A stretch of DNA of 64,000 nucleotides from Kitasatospora phosalacinea (lineage in GTDB: Bacteria; Actinomycetota; Actinomycetes; Streptomycetales; Streptomycetaceae): NCBI RefSeq assembly GCF_000717185.1, contig NZ_JNYE01000027.1:1-64000 (forward strand), written 5' to 3'. Each line of letters starts with the position of its first letter. Within the stretch, counting starts at the first letter, position 1. Of the stretch, positions 1 to 7,809 are shown piece after piece. Under the pieces are notes generated by a model. That model did no database searches and was not told the DNA's origin. It saw nothing but the letters and a program-made list of their open reading frames with translations. A program made the translations under genes and the position numbers.

Positions 1-2
1 TC

Positions 3-572
3 GAACCCGGCGAGATCGAGGACGCGTTGACCGCCCACCCGGACGTCGCCCAGGCCGCCGTCGTGGTCCGCGAGGACACCCCCGGCGTCAAGCGCCTGGC
101 TGCCTACCTGGTGCCAAGTGAGGGTACCCTTATCTCGGCCGCTGCGATCCGTCGCACGCTGGCCGTCCGGCTGCCCGAACACATGGTGCCCGCGGCCTTC
201 GTGGCCCTGGACGCCCTGCCGCTGACCGTCAACGGCAAGCTCGACCGCAAGGCGCTGCCCGCGCCCCGCGCCGAGGACTTCACCACCGGCGGCGAACGGC
301 GCGCCCCGCGCTACCCGAGCGAACGGGTGGTGCACGCGGCGTTCACCGAGGTGCTCGGGCTGCCCGCCGTCGGCATCGAGGAGAACTTCTTCGACCTCGG
401 CGGCCACTCGCTGCTCGCGATGGAACTGCTCCAGCGCCTGCGCGCCGACTTCGAAGGGGACCTCCGCCTGCCCGACCTGCTGGCCCGACCCACCGTCTCG
501 GCCCTCGCCGAGTTCCTGGTCGACCGCCTGGTGGACGCCGCCCTCGGCGACCCGCCCTCCTGCTCCGCCTGA
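3..572 (+). CDS. Non-ribosomal peptide synthetase, C-terminal fragment (end of A domain + PCP)
   Basis: The reading frame is open at the left edge, so this is only the last ~189 residues of a larger synthetase. It starts in the A-domain sub-domain ('EPGEIEDAL', then the A10 lysine in '[12 protein letters not shown]') and continues into one peptidyl carrier domain with the phosphopantetheine serine in '[15 protein letters not shown]'. It ends about 55 residues after that serine, with no condensation, epimerisation or thioesterase domain. The role is loading of the last amino acid of the siderophore peptide, inferred from the MbtH gene 50 bp downstream and the DHB genes nearby. Which amino acid is loaded cannot be read, because the specificity region lies outside the window. 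The absence of a terminal TE means release must be done by another protein or another module order. Confidence 0.93.
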   Translation, partial: EPGEIEDALTAHPDVAQAAVVVREDTPGVKRLAAYLVPSEGTLISAAAIRRTLAVRLPEHMVPAAFVALDALPLTVNGKLDRKALPAPRAEDFTTGGERRAPRYPSERVVHAAFTEVLGLPAVGIEENFFDLGGHSLLAMELLQRLRADFEGDLRLPDLLARPTVSALAEFLVDRLVDAALGDPPSCSA

Positions 573-622
573 CCCCCGCCGACCCCGCTCCCGCTAGCCC
601 CGCCCGAAGAGGAGAACACCCG

Positions 623-835
623 ATGGCTTCCACCAACCCGTTCGAGGACGACGACGCCCGCTACCTGGTGCTGGTCAACGACGAGAACCAGCACTCGCTG
701 TGGCCCGCCTTCGCCGAGGTCCCGGCCGGCTGGCGGACCGTCCACGGCGAGGACACCCGCGAGGGCGCCACCGCGTACATCGACGCCAACTGGACCGACC
801 TGCGCCCCGCCAGCCTGGTCGCCCGCACCGCCTGA
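623..835 (+). CDS. MbtH-like protein (NRPS adenylation-domain chaperone)
   Basis: A 70-residue protein with the family hallmarks: N-terminal '[17 protein letters not shown]', the 'HSLWP' core and a C-terminal '[11 protein letters not shown]'. MbtH-like proteins bind the A domain of NRPSs and allow folding and activation. The ATG is preceded by a purine-rich GAAGAGGAG at 606-614. It lies 50 bp after the NRPS fragment on the same strand, so co-transcription with it is likely. Its length matches the usual 60-75 residues. Confidence 0.96.
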   Translation: MASTNPFEDDDARYLVLVNDENQHSLWPAFAEVPAGWRTVHGEDTREGATAYIDANWTDLRPASLVARTA

Positions 836-905
836 CCTCCCCGCCCACCGGGAGGGGGCGGCCCGCCCGCCGGGCCGCCCCCTCGTCCCGCTGCTACCCC
901 GACGG

Positions 906-2780
906 ATGGCCAACGCCGTGAGCACCCACCAGCCAGCCCCCGCCGCCGAGGCCCCGGACACGGCCGCCGACACCGACGCCGACCCCGCTGACGCCGACCC
1001 CGCTGACGCCGACCCCGCCGACGTCGACTTCGCCGACGCCGACTTCGCCGACGAGGACCTCCCCCCCTCCGCTCTCCCCGCCGAGCGCCGCCGCCGCGCC
1101 AAGGCGCTGCTGCGCGCCTCGCTGCGGCCGCACCGGGCCACCGTCGCCGCCGCGATGACGGCCGCCGCGGTCCGCCAGCTCGCCCTGCTCGCCGTCCCCT
1201 GGTGCGTGCAGAAGGCGCTGGACGACGGGTTGCAGCAGCACGACGGCGCCGCCCTGCTGGGGTGGGCGGGCGCGACCGCGCTGGCCGCGCTGGTGCAGTT
1301 CGCCGGGCTGTACGGCTGGCAGTACTGGGCCGGGTACGCGGACGCCAAGGTCGGCGCCGACCTGCGCGGACGGCTGCTGCGGCACCTGGGCGGCCTGGAC
1401 CGGGCCGCGCTGGCCGCGCGCGGCCACGGCGACCTGGCGATGCGGGCGACCCGGGACACCGACCTGGTCCGCGAGTGGGTGCACGGCCTGGCGATCTGGG
1501 TGGTGCTCGGCACGACCTTCCTGACCGTGCTGCCCGCGATCGGCGCCCTGGACCTCAGCCTGCTGCTGGTCACGCTGGCCACCCTGCCGTTCCTGGTCTG
1601 GGTCAACCTGCACTACCCGCGCCGCTTCGCCGCCGCCTCCGCCGACCTGGCCGCCGCCCACGGCCGCCGCGCCGACGCCGTCGCCGACCTGCTGCAACTC
1701 GGCACCGGCCTGCGCGGCACCGGCGGCCACCGCCCGCTGGTGGACCGGCACCACACCGCCAGCGCCGAGGTCACCGCCCGCACCGTCACCGCCGCCCGGA
1801 TCGAGGCCGGCTGGGCCGCCGTCGCCCCGCTCGTCCCGCGGCTGGCCGTCGCCGCCGGGGTCGGCCTCGGCGGCCTCGCCGTGCTGGACGGGCACCTCAC
1901 CGTCGGCGGCCTGGTCGCCTTCACCTCCTGGATGGCGATCGTCACCCTCGCCACCCGCGTCCTGGTCGACCGGCTGCTCGAACGCGGCCAGGCCGACGTC
2001 GCCGCCGCCCGGATCGACGAGGTGCTGTCCCTCGCCGCGACCGTCGCCGACCCGCCCGAGCCGGTGGAGCTGCCCGCGGCGGGCACGCTGGAGTTCGCGG
2101 GCGTACGGGCCCGGCGGGACGGCAAGGCCGTCCTCGGCCCCGTCGAACTGACCGTCGGAGCAGGCGAGTTCGTCGCCCTGCACGGCGCCACCGGCGCGGG
2201 CAAGAGCACCCTGCTGCGGCTCGGCGTCCGCCTCGACGACCCCGACGGGGGCGCCGTCCGCTACGGCGGCACCGACCTGCGCGCCGCCCGGCTGGACGAG
2301 GTCCGGGCCCGGGTCGCGTACGTCGCCCAGCGGCCCGTGCTGCTCTCCGGCACCGTCGCCGACAACCTGCGCCTGGGCCGCGACCTCCCGCAGTCCGCGC
2401 TGGAGGACGCCTGCCGCACCGCCGGGCTGCACGAGCAGCTGGCCGCGATGCCCGACGGCTACGCCACCGAGCTCGGCGAGGGCGGCACCGCGCTCTCCGG
2501 CGGCCAGGTCCAGCGGCTGGCGATCGCCCGCGCCCTGCTCGGCGACCCCGCCGTGCTGCTGCTCGACGACGCGACCTCCGCGCTCGACACCGCCACCGAG
2601 GCCCTCGTCCTGGAGCGCCTGCGCGCCTGGGCCGACGGCCGCCGCACCCTGCTGTTCGCCACCCACCGCGCCGCCGTGCTGAAGGCCGCCGACCGGGCGG
2701 TCGAACTGCGGGCCCCCCATGTCGACCCGCTCCGTGCCGACCCGCTGTCCCCGACCCTCGTGGAGGCCACCCGTGGCTGA
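906..2780 (+). CDS. ABC exporter half-transporter, subunit A (degenerate ATP site)
   Basis: A 624-residue fused membrane/ATPase protein. The membrane domain spans roughly residues 70-370. The nucleotide-binding domain has Walker A 'GATGAGKST' near residue 428, signature 'LSGGQVQRLAIARALL' near 530 and Walker B 'AVLLLDDATSALD' near 555. The catalytic glutamate after Walker B is aspartate (LLDDATS). With the partner encoded immediately downstream (8-bp overlap) this predicts an asymmetric heterodimer like TmrAB or TM287/288. Export of the siderophore is inferred from position. The N terminus carries five 15-bp repeats encoding an Asp/Ala-rich acidic stretch and may lie upstream of the real start: the ATG has no convincing ribosome binding site, and GTG 918 is an alternative. 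Confidence 0.9.
   Translation: MANAVSTHQPAPAAEAPDTAADTDADPADADPADADPADVDFADADFADEDLPPSALPAERRRRAKALLRASLRPHRATVAAAMTAAAVRQLALLAVPWCVQKALDDGLQQHDGAALLGWAGATALAALVQFAGLYGWQYWAGYADAKVGADLRGRLLRHLGGLDRAALAARGHGDLAMRATRDTDLVREWVHGLAIWVVLGTTFLTVLPAIGALDLSLLLVTLATLPFLVWVNLHYPRRFAAASADLAAAHGRRADAVADLLQLGTGLRGTGGHRPLVDRHHTASAEVTARTVTAARIEAGWAAVAPLVPRLAVAAGVGLGGLAVLDGHLTVGGLVAFTSWMAIVTLATRVLVDRLLERGQADVAAARIDEVLSLAATVADPPEPVELPAAGTLEFAGVRARRDGKAVLGPVELTVGAGEFVALHGATGAGKSTLLRLGVRLDDPDGGAVRYGGTDLRAARLDEVRARVAYVAQRPVLLSGTVADNLRLGRDLPQSALEDACRTAGLHEQLAAMPDGYATELGEGGTALSGGQVQRLAIARALLGDPAVLLLDDATSALDTATEALVLERLRAWADGRRTLLFATHRAAVLKAADRAVELRAPHVDPLRADPLSPTLVEATRG
975..1049 (+). repeat. Five tandem 15-bp units inside the ABC exporter gene
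   Basis: Units begin at 975, 990, 1005, 1020 and 1035 and follow the pattern GACGCCGACCCCGCT, with units 4 and 5 diverged. They encode repeated D-A/V-D-P/F-A. The unit is a multiple of three, so copy-number change would not shift the frame. Confidence 0.8.
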
Positions 2781-4506
2781 CCAGCCGCCGCTGCGCGAGG
2801 AGGCCGACGAGCGCGGCGTGCTGCGCCGCGCCCTGCCCTACCTGCGCCCGCACCGGGCCCGGCTCGCCGTCGCGCTCGGCGTCGGACTGGCCGACTCCGC
2901 CGCACTGGTGGCCGTCGCCCCGCTGGTCGGCCTGGCCACCGACGCGCTGCTGGACGGCGACCGGGGCCGCCTCGGCCTGGCCGTCGCACTGCTGGCCGTG
3001 CTCGCCGTCGCACAACTCGTCCTGGCCCGGGTCGGCGAGCTGCTGCTGATCCGCAGCGGCGAGGACGTGGTGCGCACCCTGCGCGAGCAGGCCGTGGAGA
3101 ACCTCGCCACCGCCCCGCTGCGCTTCCTGGAGGCCCACCGCAGCGGCGACCTGCTGCGCCGCGCCACCGGCGAGGTGGCCGCGCTGGCCGCGTTCGTCCG
3201 GCTGCACCTGCGCAACCTGGTCTCGGCGCTGGCCACCCTCGGTTTCACGCTCGCCGTGCTGACCGGGTACTCCTGGCAGCTGCTGCTGGTCCAGCTCGTG
3301 GTGTTCCTGCCGCCGACGCTGATGGTCACCCGCTGGTTCCAGCGGGACGCGGCGGCCGCGTTCGGCGGCAAGGCGAGCGCGGAGGCGGGCGTCGCGGCGA
3401 CCTTCACCGAGACGCTGACGGCCCGCGAGGCGCTGCAGACCTCGCGCGGCCTGCCCGGCTGGACGCGGCGCTTCGACGCGGAGAACCGGCAGGCGGTGCG
3501 GGCCGCCCGGCGCGCCCTGCGGGTGGAGAACCGGATCGACCTGGTCAGCCTGATCGAGGGCCTGGCGCTGGTCGCGCTGCTCGGCGTCGGCGGCTGGCTG
3601 GTCACCCGGGACGCGCTGGGCGTCGGCACCGTGGTGGTGTTCGTGGTGGCCAGCCGCAACCTGTTCGACTCGTTCACCGACCTGTCGCAGCTGGTCGGCG
3701 AGGTCGCCACCGCCCGCACCGGCCTGGCCCGGCTGCTCGACCTGCTGTCGGCCACACGGCCGCGGGACGCCCGCGCGGACGTCGACGCCCTCCCCGCCCG
3801 CGGTGAACTGCGCTGCGAGGACGTCGACTTCGGCTACCGCACGGACGGCCGCGAGCTGCACGGCGTCACGCTGGCGTTCCCGTCCGGCAGCCGCACCGGC
3901 GTGGTCGGCGAGACCGGCTCCGGGAAGACGACGCTCTCCAAGCTGCTGTGCGGCCTGTACGCGCCGGACGCGGGCCGGGTGACCTTCGCGGGCGTCCCGC
4001 TGTCCGAGCTGCCCGAGCGGCAGCTGCGCGGCCGGGTGGTGCTCGTCCCGCAGGAGGTGCGGCTGGTGACCGGCACCGTCGCGGAGAACCTGGCACTGGT
4101 GCGGGGCGCGCCGGACCGGGCGGCGGTCGAACGGGCCGTGGCGCGGCTGGGCCTGACGGGCTGGCTGGCGGGCCTGGGCGGCCTGGACGCGGAGGTCGGG
4201 CAGCGCGGGGCCCGGCTGTCGGCGGGGGAGCGGCAGATCCTGGGCGTGGTGCGCGCGGTGCTGGCCGATCCGGCGGTGCTGGTGCTGGACGAGGCCACCG
4301 CCGACATCGACCCGGCCACCGCGGCCCGGCTGGAGGACGCCCTGGACGAGCTGCACGCCGACTGCACGCTGATCGTCATCGCGCACCGCCCCGCGACCAT
4401 CGCCCGGCTGCCCCGGGTGGTGCGGCTGGCGGGGGGCCGGGTGGTCGCTGACGAGGGTTCAGGGACGGGCCGCCCTTTGCGCGAAGAAAAGGTTAGGCTA
4501 GCCTAA
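2773..4506 (+). CDS. ABC exporter half-transporter, subunit B (active catalytic glutamate)
   Basis: A 577-residue protein beginning at GTG 2773, which overlaps the stop of subunit A by 8 bp. The N-terminal membrane domain is followed by an ATPase with Walker A 'GETGSGKTT' near residue 379, an altered signature 'LSAGERQ' near 483 and a canonical Walker B 'VLVLDEATADID' near 505. Subunit A supplies a good LSGGQ but a poor Walker B, and B supplies the reverse. The dimer therefore has one consensus and one degenerate ATP site. The likely role is export of the catechol siderophore or an intermediate. The 3' end overlaps the iron box at 4488-4506, so its stop codon (TAA 4504-4506) is part of the operator. 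Confidence 0.92.
   Translation: MADQPPLREEADERGVLRRALPYLRPHRARLAVALGVGLADSAALVAVAPLVGLATDALLDGDRGRLGLAVALLAVLAVAQLVLARVGELLLIRSGEDVVRTLREQAVENLATAPLRFLEAHRSGDLLRRATGEVAALAAFVRLHLRNLVSALATLGFTLAVLTGYSWQLLLVQLVVFLPPTLMVTRWFQRDAAAAFGGKASAEAGVAATFTETLTAREALQTSRGLPGWTRRFDAENRQAVRAARRALRVENRIDLVSLIEGLALVALLGVGGWLVTRDALGVGTVVVFVVASRNLFDSFTDLSQLVGEVATARTGLARLLDLLSATRPRDARADVDALPARGELRCEDVDFGYRTDGRELHGVTLAFPSGSRTGVVGETGSGKTTLSKLLCGLYAPDAGRVTFAGVPLSELPERQLRGRVVLVPQEVRLVTGTVAENLALVRGAPDRAAVERAVARLGLTGWLAGLGGLDAEVGQRGARLSAGERQILGVVRAVLADPAVLVLDEATADIDPATAARLEDALDELHADCTLIVIAHRPATIARLPRVVRLAGGRVVADEGSGTGRPLREEKVRLA
4488..4506 (+). promoter_or_regulatory. DtxR/DmdR-type iron box upstream of the siderophore-interacting protein
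   Basis: The sequence aaaggttaggctagcctaa matches the actinobacterial iron-box consensus TTAGGTTAGGCTAACCTAA at 16 of 19 positions, and its core TTAGGCTAGCCTAA is a perfect 14-bp palindrome. It lies at the end of the exporter gene, 223 bp before the ATG at 4730. It should repress the SIP/FecCD genes under iron-replete conditions. No clear -10/-35 pair was identified. Confidence 0.85.
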
Positions 4507-4535
4507 GCTACACGTGCCGGTGGGGCGCTGCTCAC

Positions 4536-4695
4536 CCGTCCGGGAGCCTGCTCGGCCGTCCGGGAGTCCGCACGACCGTCCGGGAGTCCGCACGGCCGTG
4601 CAGATCCCTGTGCGGCCGTGCAGGTCCTCGTACGGCCGAGCAGTGCCCCGTACAACCGAGCAGCGCTCCGCACGGCCGAGCAGCGCCCCGCCGCC
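4536..4695. repeat. Eight head-to-tail degenerate 20-bp units in the gap before the SIP gene
   Basis: Every unit is exactly 20 bp and begins CCG(T/A)(C/G)C(G/A)G. Units 1-3 share CCGTCCGGGAG; units 4-5 share CCGTGCAG; units 6-8 share CCGAGCAG. Most end in a CCG-C-ACGG or GTACGG motif. The unit length is not a multiple of three and no convincing gene covers the region, so the array is probably non-coding. It fills most of the space between the iron box and the SIP start. Confidence 0.85.
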
Positions 4696-4729
4696 CGACC
4701 CGGCCACCACCGATCGAATGGGTTGACCG

Positions 4730-5581
4730 ATGACCACCACCCCGACCGAGCCGCGCCCGACCGCGCAGCTGCCGCGGATGCGGATCGTCCGCCACCCGCT
4801 CAAGTACCGCCTGCTGGACGTCAAGCGGGTCCGGCGGATCACCCCCGGCACGGTCAGGGTCACCTTCGCCGGGGACGCCCTGGAGGGCTTCTGCGAACAG
4901 GCCCCCACCGACCACGTCAAGCTCTGCTTCGCCGAACCCGGCCGAGACCTCCCGGTCGAGCCCGTGGTCGAGAACGACACCTGGATGGACGCCCCCGAGG
5001 AGCCCGTCACCCGGGACTACACGATCCGCCACTACCGGCGCGAGGCCCGCGAACTGGACATCGACATGGTCCTGCACGCGGGCGGCGTCGGCTCCAACTG
5101 GGCGGCCGCCGCCCGACCCGGCATGAAGCTCGGCGTGTTCGGGCCGCGCGGCTCCGAGGAGATCGACCTCGTCCACGACTGGTACCTGCTCGGCGCCGAC
5201 GAGACCGCCCTGCCCGCGCTCGCCCGCTGGCTGGAGGCACTGCCCGCCGGGGTCCGGGTGCTCGCCTTCGCCGAGGTCGCCGGCCCCGAGGACGAGCAGC
5301 AGCTCACCACCGCCGCCGACGCCACCCTGGTCTGGCTGCACCGCGGCACCGCCGCCCCCGGCACCACCGACCACCTCGAACGCGCCGTCCGCGCCGCCGA
5401 GCTGCCGCCCGGCACCGGCTTCGCCTGGATCGCCGGAGAGGCCAACACCCTCCGCCCGATCCGCCGTCACCTGCGCACCGAACGCGGCCTGACCCGCGAC
5501 CAGGTCGACGTCGACGGCTACTGGAAGCGCGGCACCGCCAACCACGACCACCACGAGGACGAGCACACCCCGCACTCATGA
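4730..5581 (+). CDS. Siderophore-interacting protein (FAD-dependent ferric-siderophore reductase family)
   Basis: A 283-residue protein of the ViuB/YqjH family, which reduces Fe(III)-siderophores in the cytoplasm to release iron. It has an N-terminal FAD-binding barrel ('RVTFAGDAL', then 'RDYTIRHYRRE' near residue 95, the flavin-binding R-x-Y-T motif). A C-terminal NAD(P)H domain ends in 'AWIAGEANTLRPIRRHL' and 'DVDGYWKRG', typical of the family. Its stop overlaps the start of the first FecCD gene (ATGA at 5578), so reduction and uptake are translationally coupled. Iron control is expected from the iron box at 4488. Confidence 0.95.
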   Translation: MTTTPTEPRPTAQLPRMRIVRHPLKYRLLDVKRVRRITPGTVRVTFAGDALEGFCEQAPTDHVKLCFAEPGRDLPVEPVVENDTWMDAPEEPVTRDYTIRHYRREARELDIDMVLHAGGVGSNWAAAARPGMKLGVFGPRGSEEIDLVHDWYLLGADETALPALARWLEALPAGVRVLAFAEVAGPEDEQQLTTAADATLVWLHRGTAAPGTTDHLERAVRAAELPPGTGFAWIAGEANTLRPIRRHLRTERGLTRDQVDVDGYWKRGTANHDHHEDEHTPHS

Positions 5582-6618
5582 GCACGCACGCCCCGGCCCT
5601 CGTGACGGTCAAGCCCCGCAGCACCGCCGCCCGCCGCACCGCCTGGCTGCTCGGCGCCCTCGCCCTGCTCGCCGTCCTCGCCGTCCTCTCGCTCGGCGTC
5701 GGCGCCCGCTCCATCGCCCCCGGGCAGGTGCTGCACGTCCTGCTGCACCGCGACCCCACCGGCGAGGACTGGATCGCCGTCCATCACTCGCGCATCCCGC
5801 GCACCCTGCTCGGCATCACCGTCGGCGCCGCCCTCGGCATCTCCGGCGCGATGATGCAGGCCCTCACCCGCAACCCGCTCGCCGACCCCGGCCTGCTCGG
5901 CATCAACGGCGGCGCCGCGGCCGCCGTCGCCGCCGGAACCGCCCTGTTCGACCTGCGGACCTTCCACGCCTTCGTCTGGTTCGCCCTGCTCGGCGCGGCC
6001 GTCGCCGCGTTCGTCGTGCAGGTCCTCGGCGGCGGCCGCGGCGCCGCCACCCCCGCCCGGCTCGCCCTCGCGGGCACCGCCGTCACCGCCGTGCTCACCG
6101 CCTTCGTCAACGCCCTGATCCTGCTCGACCCGCAGACCCTGAACCGCTTCCGCTACTGGCAGATCGGCACCTTCGCGGGCGTCGACTCCGCCGCCGTCGG
6201 CCAGGTCCTGCCGTTCCTGCTGTGCGGCGCGGTCCTCGCCCTGCTGCTCGGCCGCCCGCTCAACGCGCTCGCCCTCGGCGACGACACCGGCCACGCTCTC
6301 GGCGCCCACCCCGCCCGCACCCGCGCCCTCAGCCTGCTCGCCGTCACCCTGCTGTGCGGCGCCGCCACCGCCGCCGTCGGCCCGATCGCCTTCGTCGGCC
6401 TGGCCGTCCCGCACCTCGCCCGCCACCTGTGCGGCCCCGACCAGCGCTGGATCATGCTGCTCTCCGCCGCCCTCGCCCCCGTCCTGCTGCTCGCCTCCGA
6501 CATCCTCGGCCGGCTGCTGCTGCGCCCCGCCGAACTCCAGGTCGGCGTGGTCACCGCCTTCCTCGGCGCCCCGCTCTTCATCGCGCTGGTGCGCGGCCGG
6601 AGGATCGCCCACCTGTGA
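5578..6618 (+). CDS. FecCD-family iron-siderophore ABC permease (first)
   Basis: A 346-residue multi-spanning membrane protein. 'HHSRIPRTLLGITVGAALG', 'GAMMQALTRNPLADPGLLGI' and 'GPIAFVGLAVPHLARHL' are the conserved segments of FecCD/BtuC permeases, including the loop that contacts the ATPase. It starts in the ATGA overlap with the SIP gene and ends in a GTGA overlap with the second permease. Together they would form the heterodimeric channel for the ferric siderophore. No cognate ATPase or substrate-binding lipoprotein is present downstream, so these must be upstream of the window or elsewhere. Confidence 0.95.
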   Translation: MSTHAPALVTVKPRSTAARRTAWLLGALALLAVLAVLSLGVGARSIAPGQVLHVLLHRDPTGEDWIAVHHSRIPRTLLGITVGAALGISGAMMQALTRNPLADPGLLGINGGAAAAVAAGTALFDLRTFHAFVWFALLGAAVAAFVVQVLGGGRGAATPARLALAGTAVTAVLTAFVNALILLDPQTLNRFRYWQIGTFAGVDSAAVGQVLPFLLCGAVLALLLGRPLNALALGDDTGHALGAHPARTRALSLLAVTLLCGAATAAVGPIAFVGLAVPHLARHLCGPDQRWIMLLSAALAPVLLLASDILGRLLLRPAELQVGVVTAFLGAPLFIALVRGRRIAHL

Positions 6619-7802
6619 ACGCCGCCACCGACCCCGCGACCGGCCCCGCCACCGACCCCGCCCCGGCCGCGACCGGCCCCGCCACTGCCCCCGCCCCGGC
6701 CGCCACCGACCCCGCCACCGGCCCCGCCCCGGCCGTCCCCGGCCCCGCGACCGCCCCCGCCCCGGCGGTCCTCCCGATCAGGGCGGTCCCGCTGCCCGGC
6801 GGACGCTCGCTGCGCTGGCACCCGCGCGCCGCCCTCGTCAGCGGCCTGCTGCTGCTCGCCCTGCTCGGCACCGCCGCCTGGACCCTCACCGCGGGCGACT
6901 ACCCGCTGCCCGTCCGGGACGTCCTCGACGTCCTCGGCGGCGGCGGACGGCGTGCCGACCGGTACATCGTCATGGACGTGCGGCTGCCCCGGCTGCTCAC
7001 CGCCCTGCTGGTCGGCGCCGCGCTCGGCCTCGCCGGGACGCTGTTCCAGACCCTGGCCCGCAACCCGCTCGGCAGCCCGGACGTCATCGGGTTCACCGTC
7101 GGCTCGGCCACCGGCGCGCTCACCGTCATCCTGCTGATCGGCGGCGGTGCGGCCACCGTCGCGGGCGGCGCGGTGGCGGGCGGCCTGGCCACCTCGCTGC
7201 TGGTCTACCTGCTCGCCCGGCGCGGCGGCACCCAGGGCTACCGGCTCGTCCTGGTCGGCATCGGCGTCTCCTCGCTGCTCTCCTCGCTCAACGCCTACCT
7301 GATCGCCAGGGCCTCGTTCAGCGACGCGCAGAGCGCCGCCGTCTGGCTCACCGGCAGCCTCAACGCCCGCGGCTGGGAGCACTGCACGCCGATGGCGCTG
7401 GCCCTGCTGGTGCTGCTCCCGGCCGCGGTCCTGCTCGGCCGCCCGCTGCGGATGCTGGAACTCGGCGACGACACCGCCGCCGCGCTCGGCGTGCGCACCG
7501 AGGCGGTCCAGCTCCGGCTGGTCCTGACCGGCGTCGCGCTGACCGCCGCCGCGACCGCCGCCGCCGGGCCCGTCCCGTTCGTCGCCCTGATCGCCCCGCA
7601 GGCCGTCCGCCGCCTCACCCGCACCTCCGGCCCCAACCTGCTCGGCTCCGCGCTGCTCGGCGCACTGCTGCTCGCGCTCTCCGACCTGGCCGCGCAGCGC
7701 CTGCTCGCCCCCACCCAGCTGCCCGTCGGCATCCTCACCGGCGTGGTCGGCGGCGGCTACCTGGTCTGGCTGATCGCCCGCCAGTGGCGCCGCACGGCCT
7801 GA
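6615..7802 (+). CDS. FecCD-family iron-siderophore ABC permease (second)
   Basis: A 395-residue partner permease. It has the family motifs 'DVRLPRLLTALLVGAALGL', 'LFQTLARNPLGSPDVIG' and 'GPVPFVALIAPQAVRRL'. GTG 6615 overlaps the previous stop by 4 bp. The first ~55 residues are a low-complexity Ala/Thr/Pro/Gly/Asp run that is not part of the family and precedes the first membrane helix. The translated start could therefore lie further in, although the tight overlap argues for the upstream GTG. It ends 7 bp from the convergent hydrolase gene. Confidence 0.93.
   Translation: MNAATDPATGPATDPAPAATGPATAPAPAATDPATGPAPAVPGPATAPAPAVLPIRAVPLPGGRSLRWHPRAALVSGLLLLALLGTAAWTLTAGDYPLPVRDVLDVLGGGGRRADRYIVMDVRLPRLLTALLVGAALGLAGTLFQTLARNPLGSPDVIGFTVGSATGALTVILLIGGGAATVAGGAVAGGLATSLLVYLLARRGGTQGYRLVLVGIGVSSLLSSLNAYLIARASFSDAQSAAVWLTGSLNARGWEHCTPMALALLVLLPAAVLLGRPLRMLELGDDTAAALGVRTEAVQLRLVLTGVALTAAATAAAGPVPFVALIAPQAVRRLTRTSGPNLLGSALLGALLLALSDLAAQRLLAPTQLPVGILTGVVGGGYLVWLIARQWRRTA
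6619..6770 (+). repeat. Degenerate GC-rich repeat at the 5' end of the second FecCD gene
   Basis: Recurring blocks of GCCACCGACCCCGC and GCGACCGGCCCCGCC alternate with CCCCGGCC. They encode imperfect ATDPATGPA / APAPAA repeats. This cytoplasmic tail is unlike other FecCD proteins. Confidence 0.7.
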
Positions 7803-7809
7803 CGAAGCG

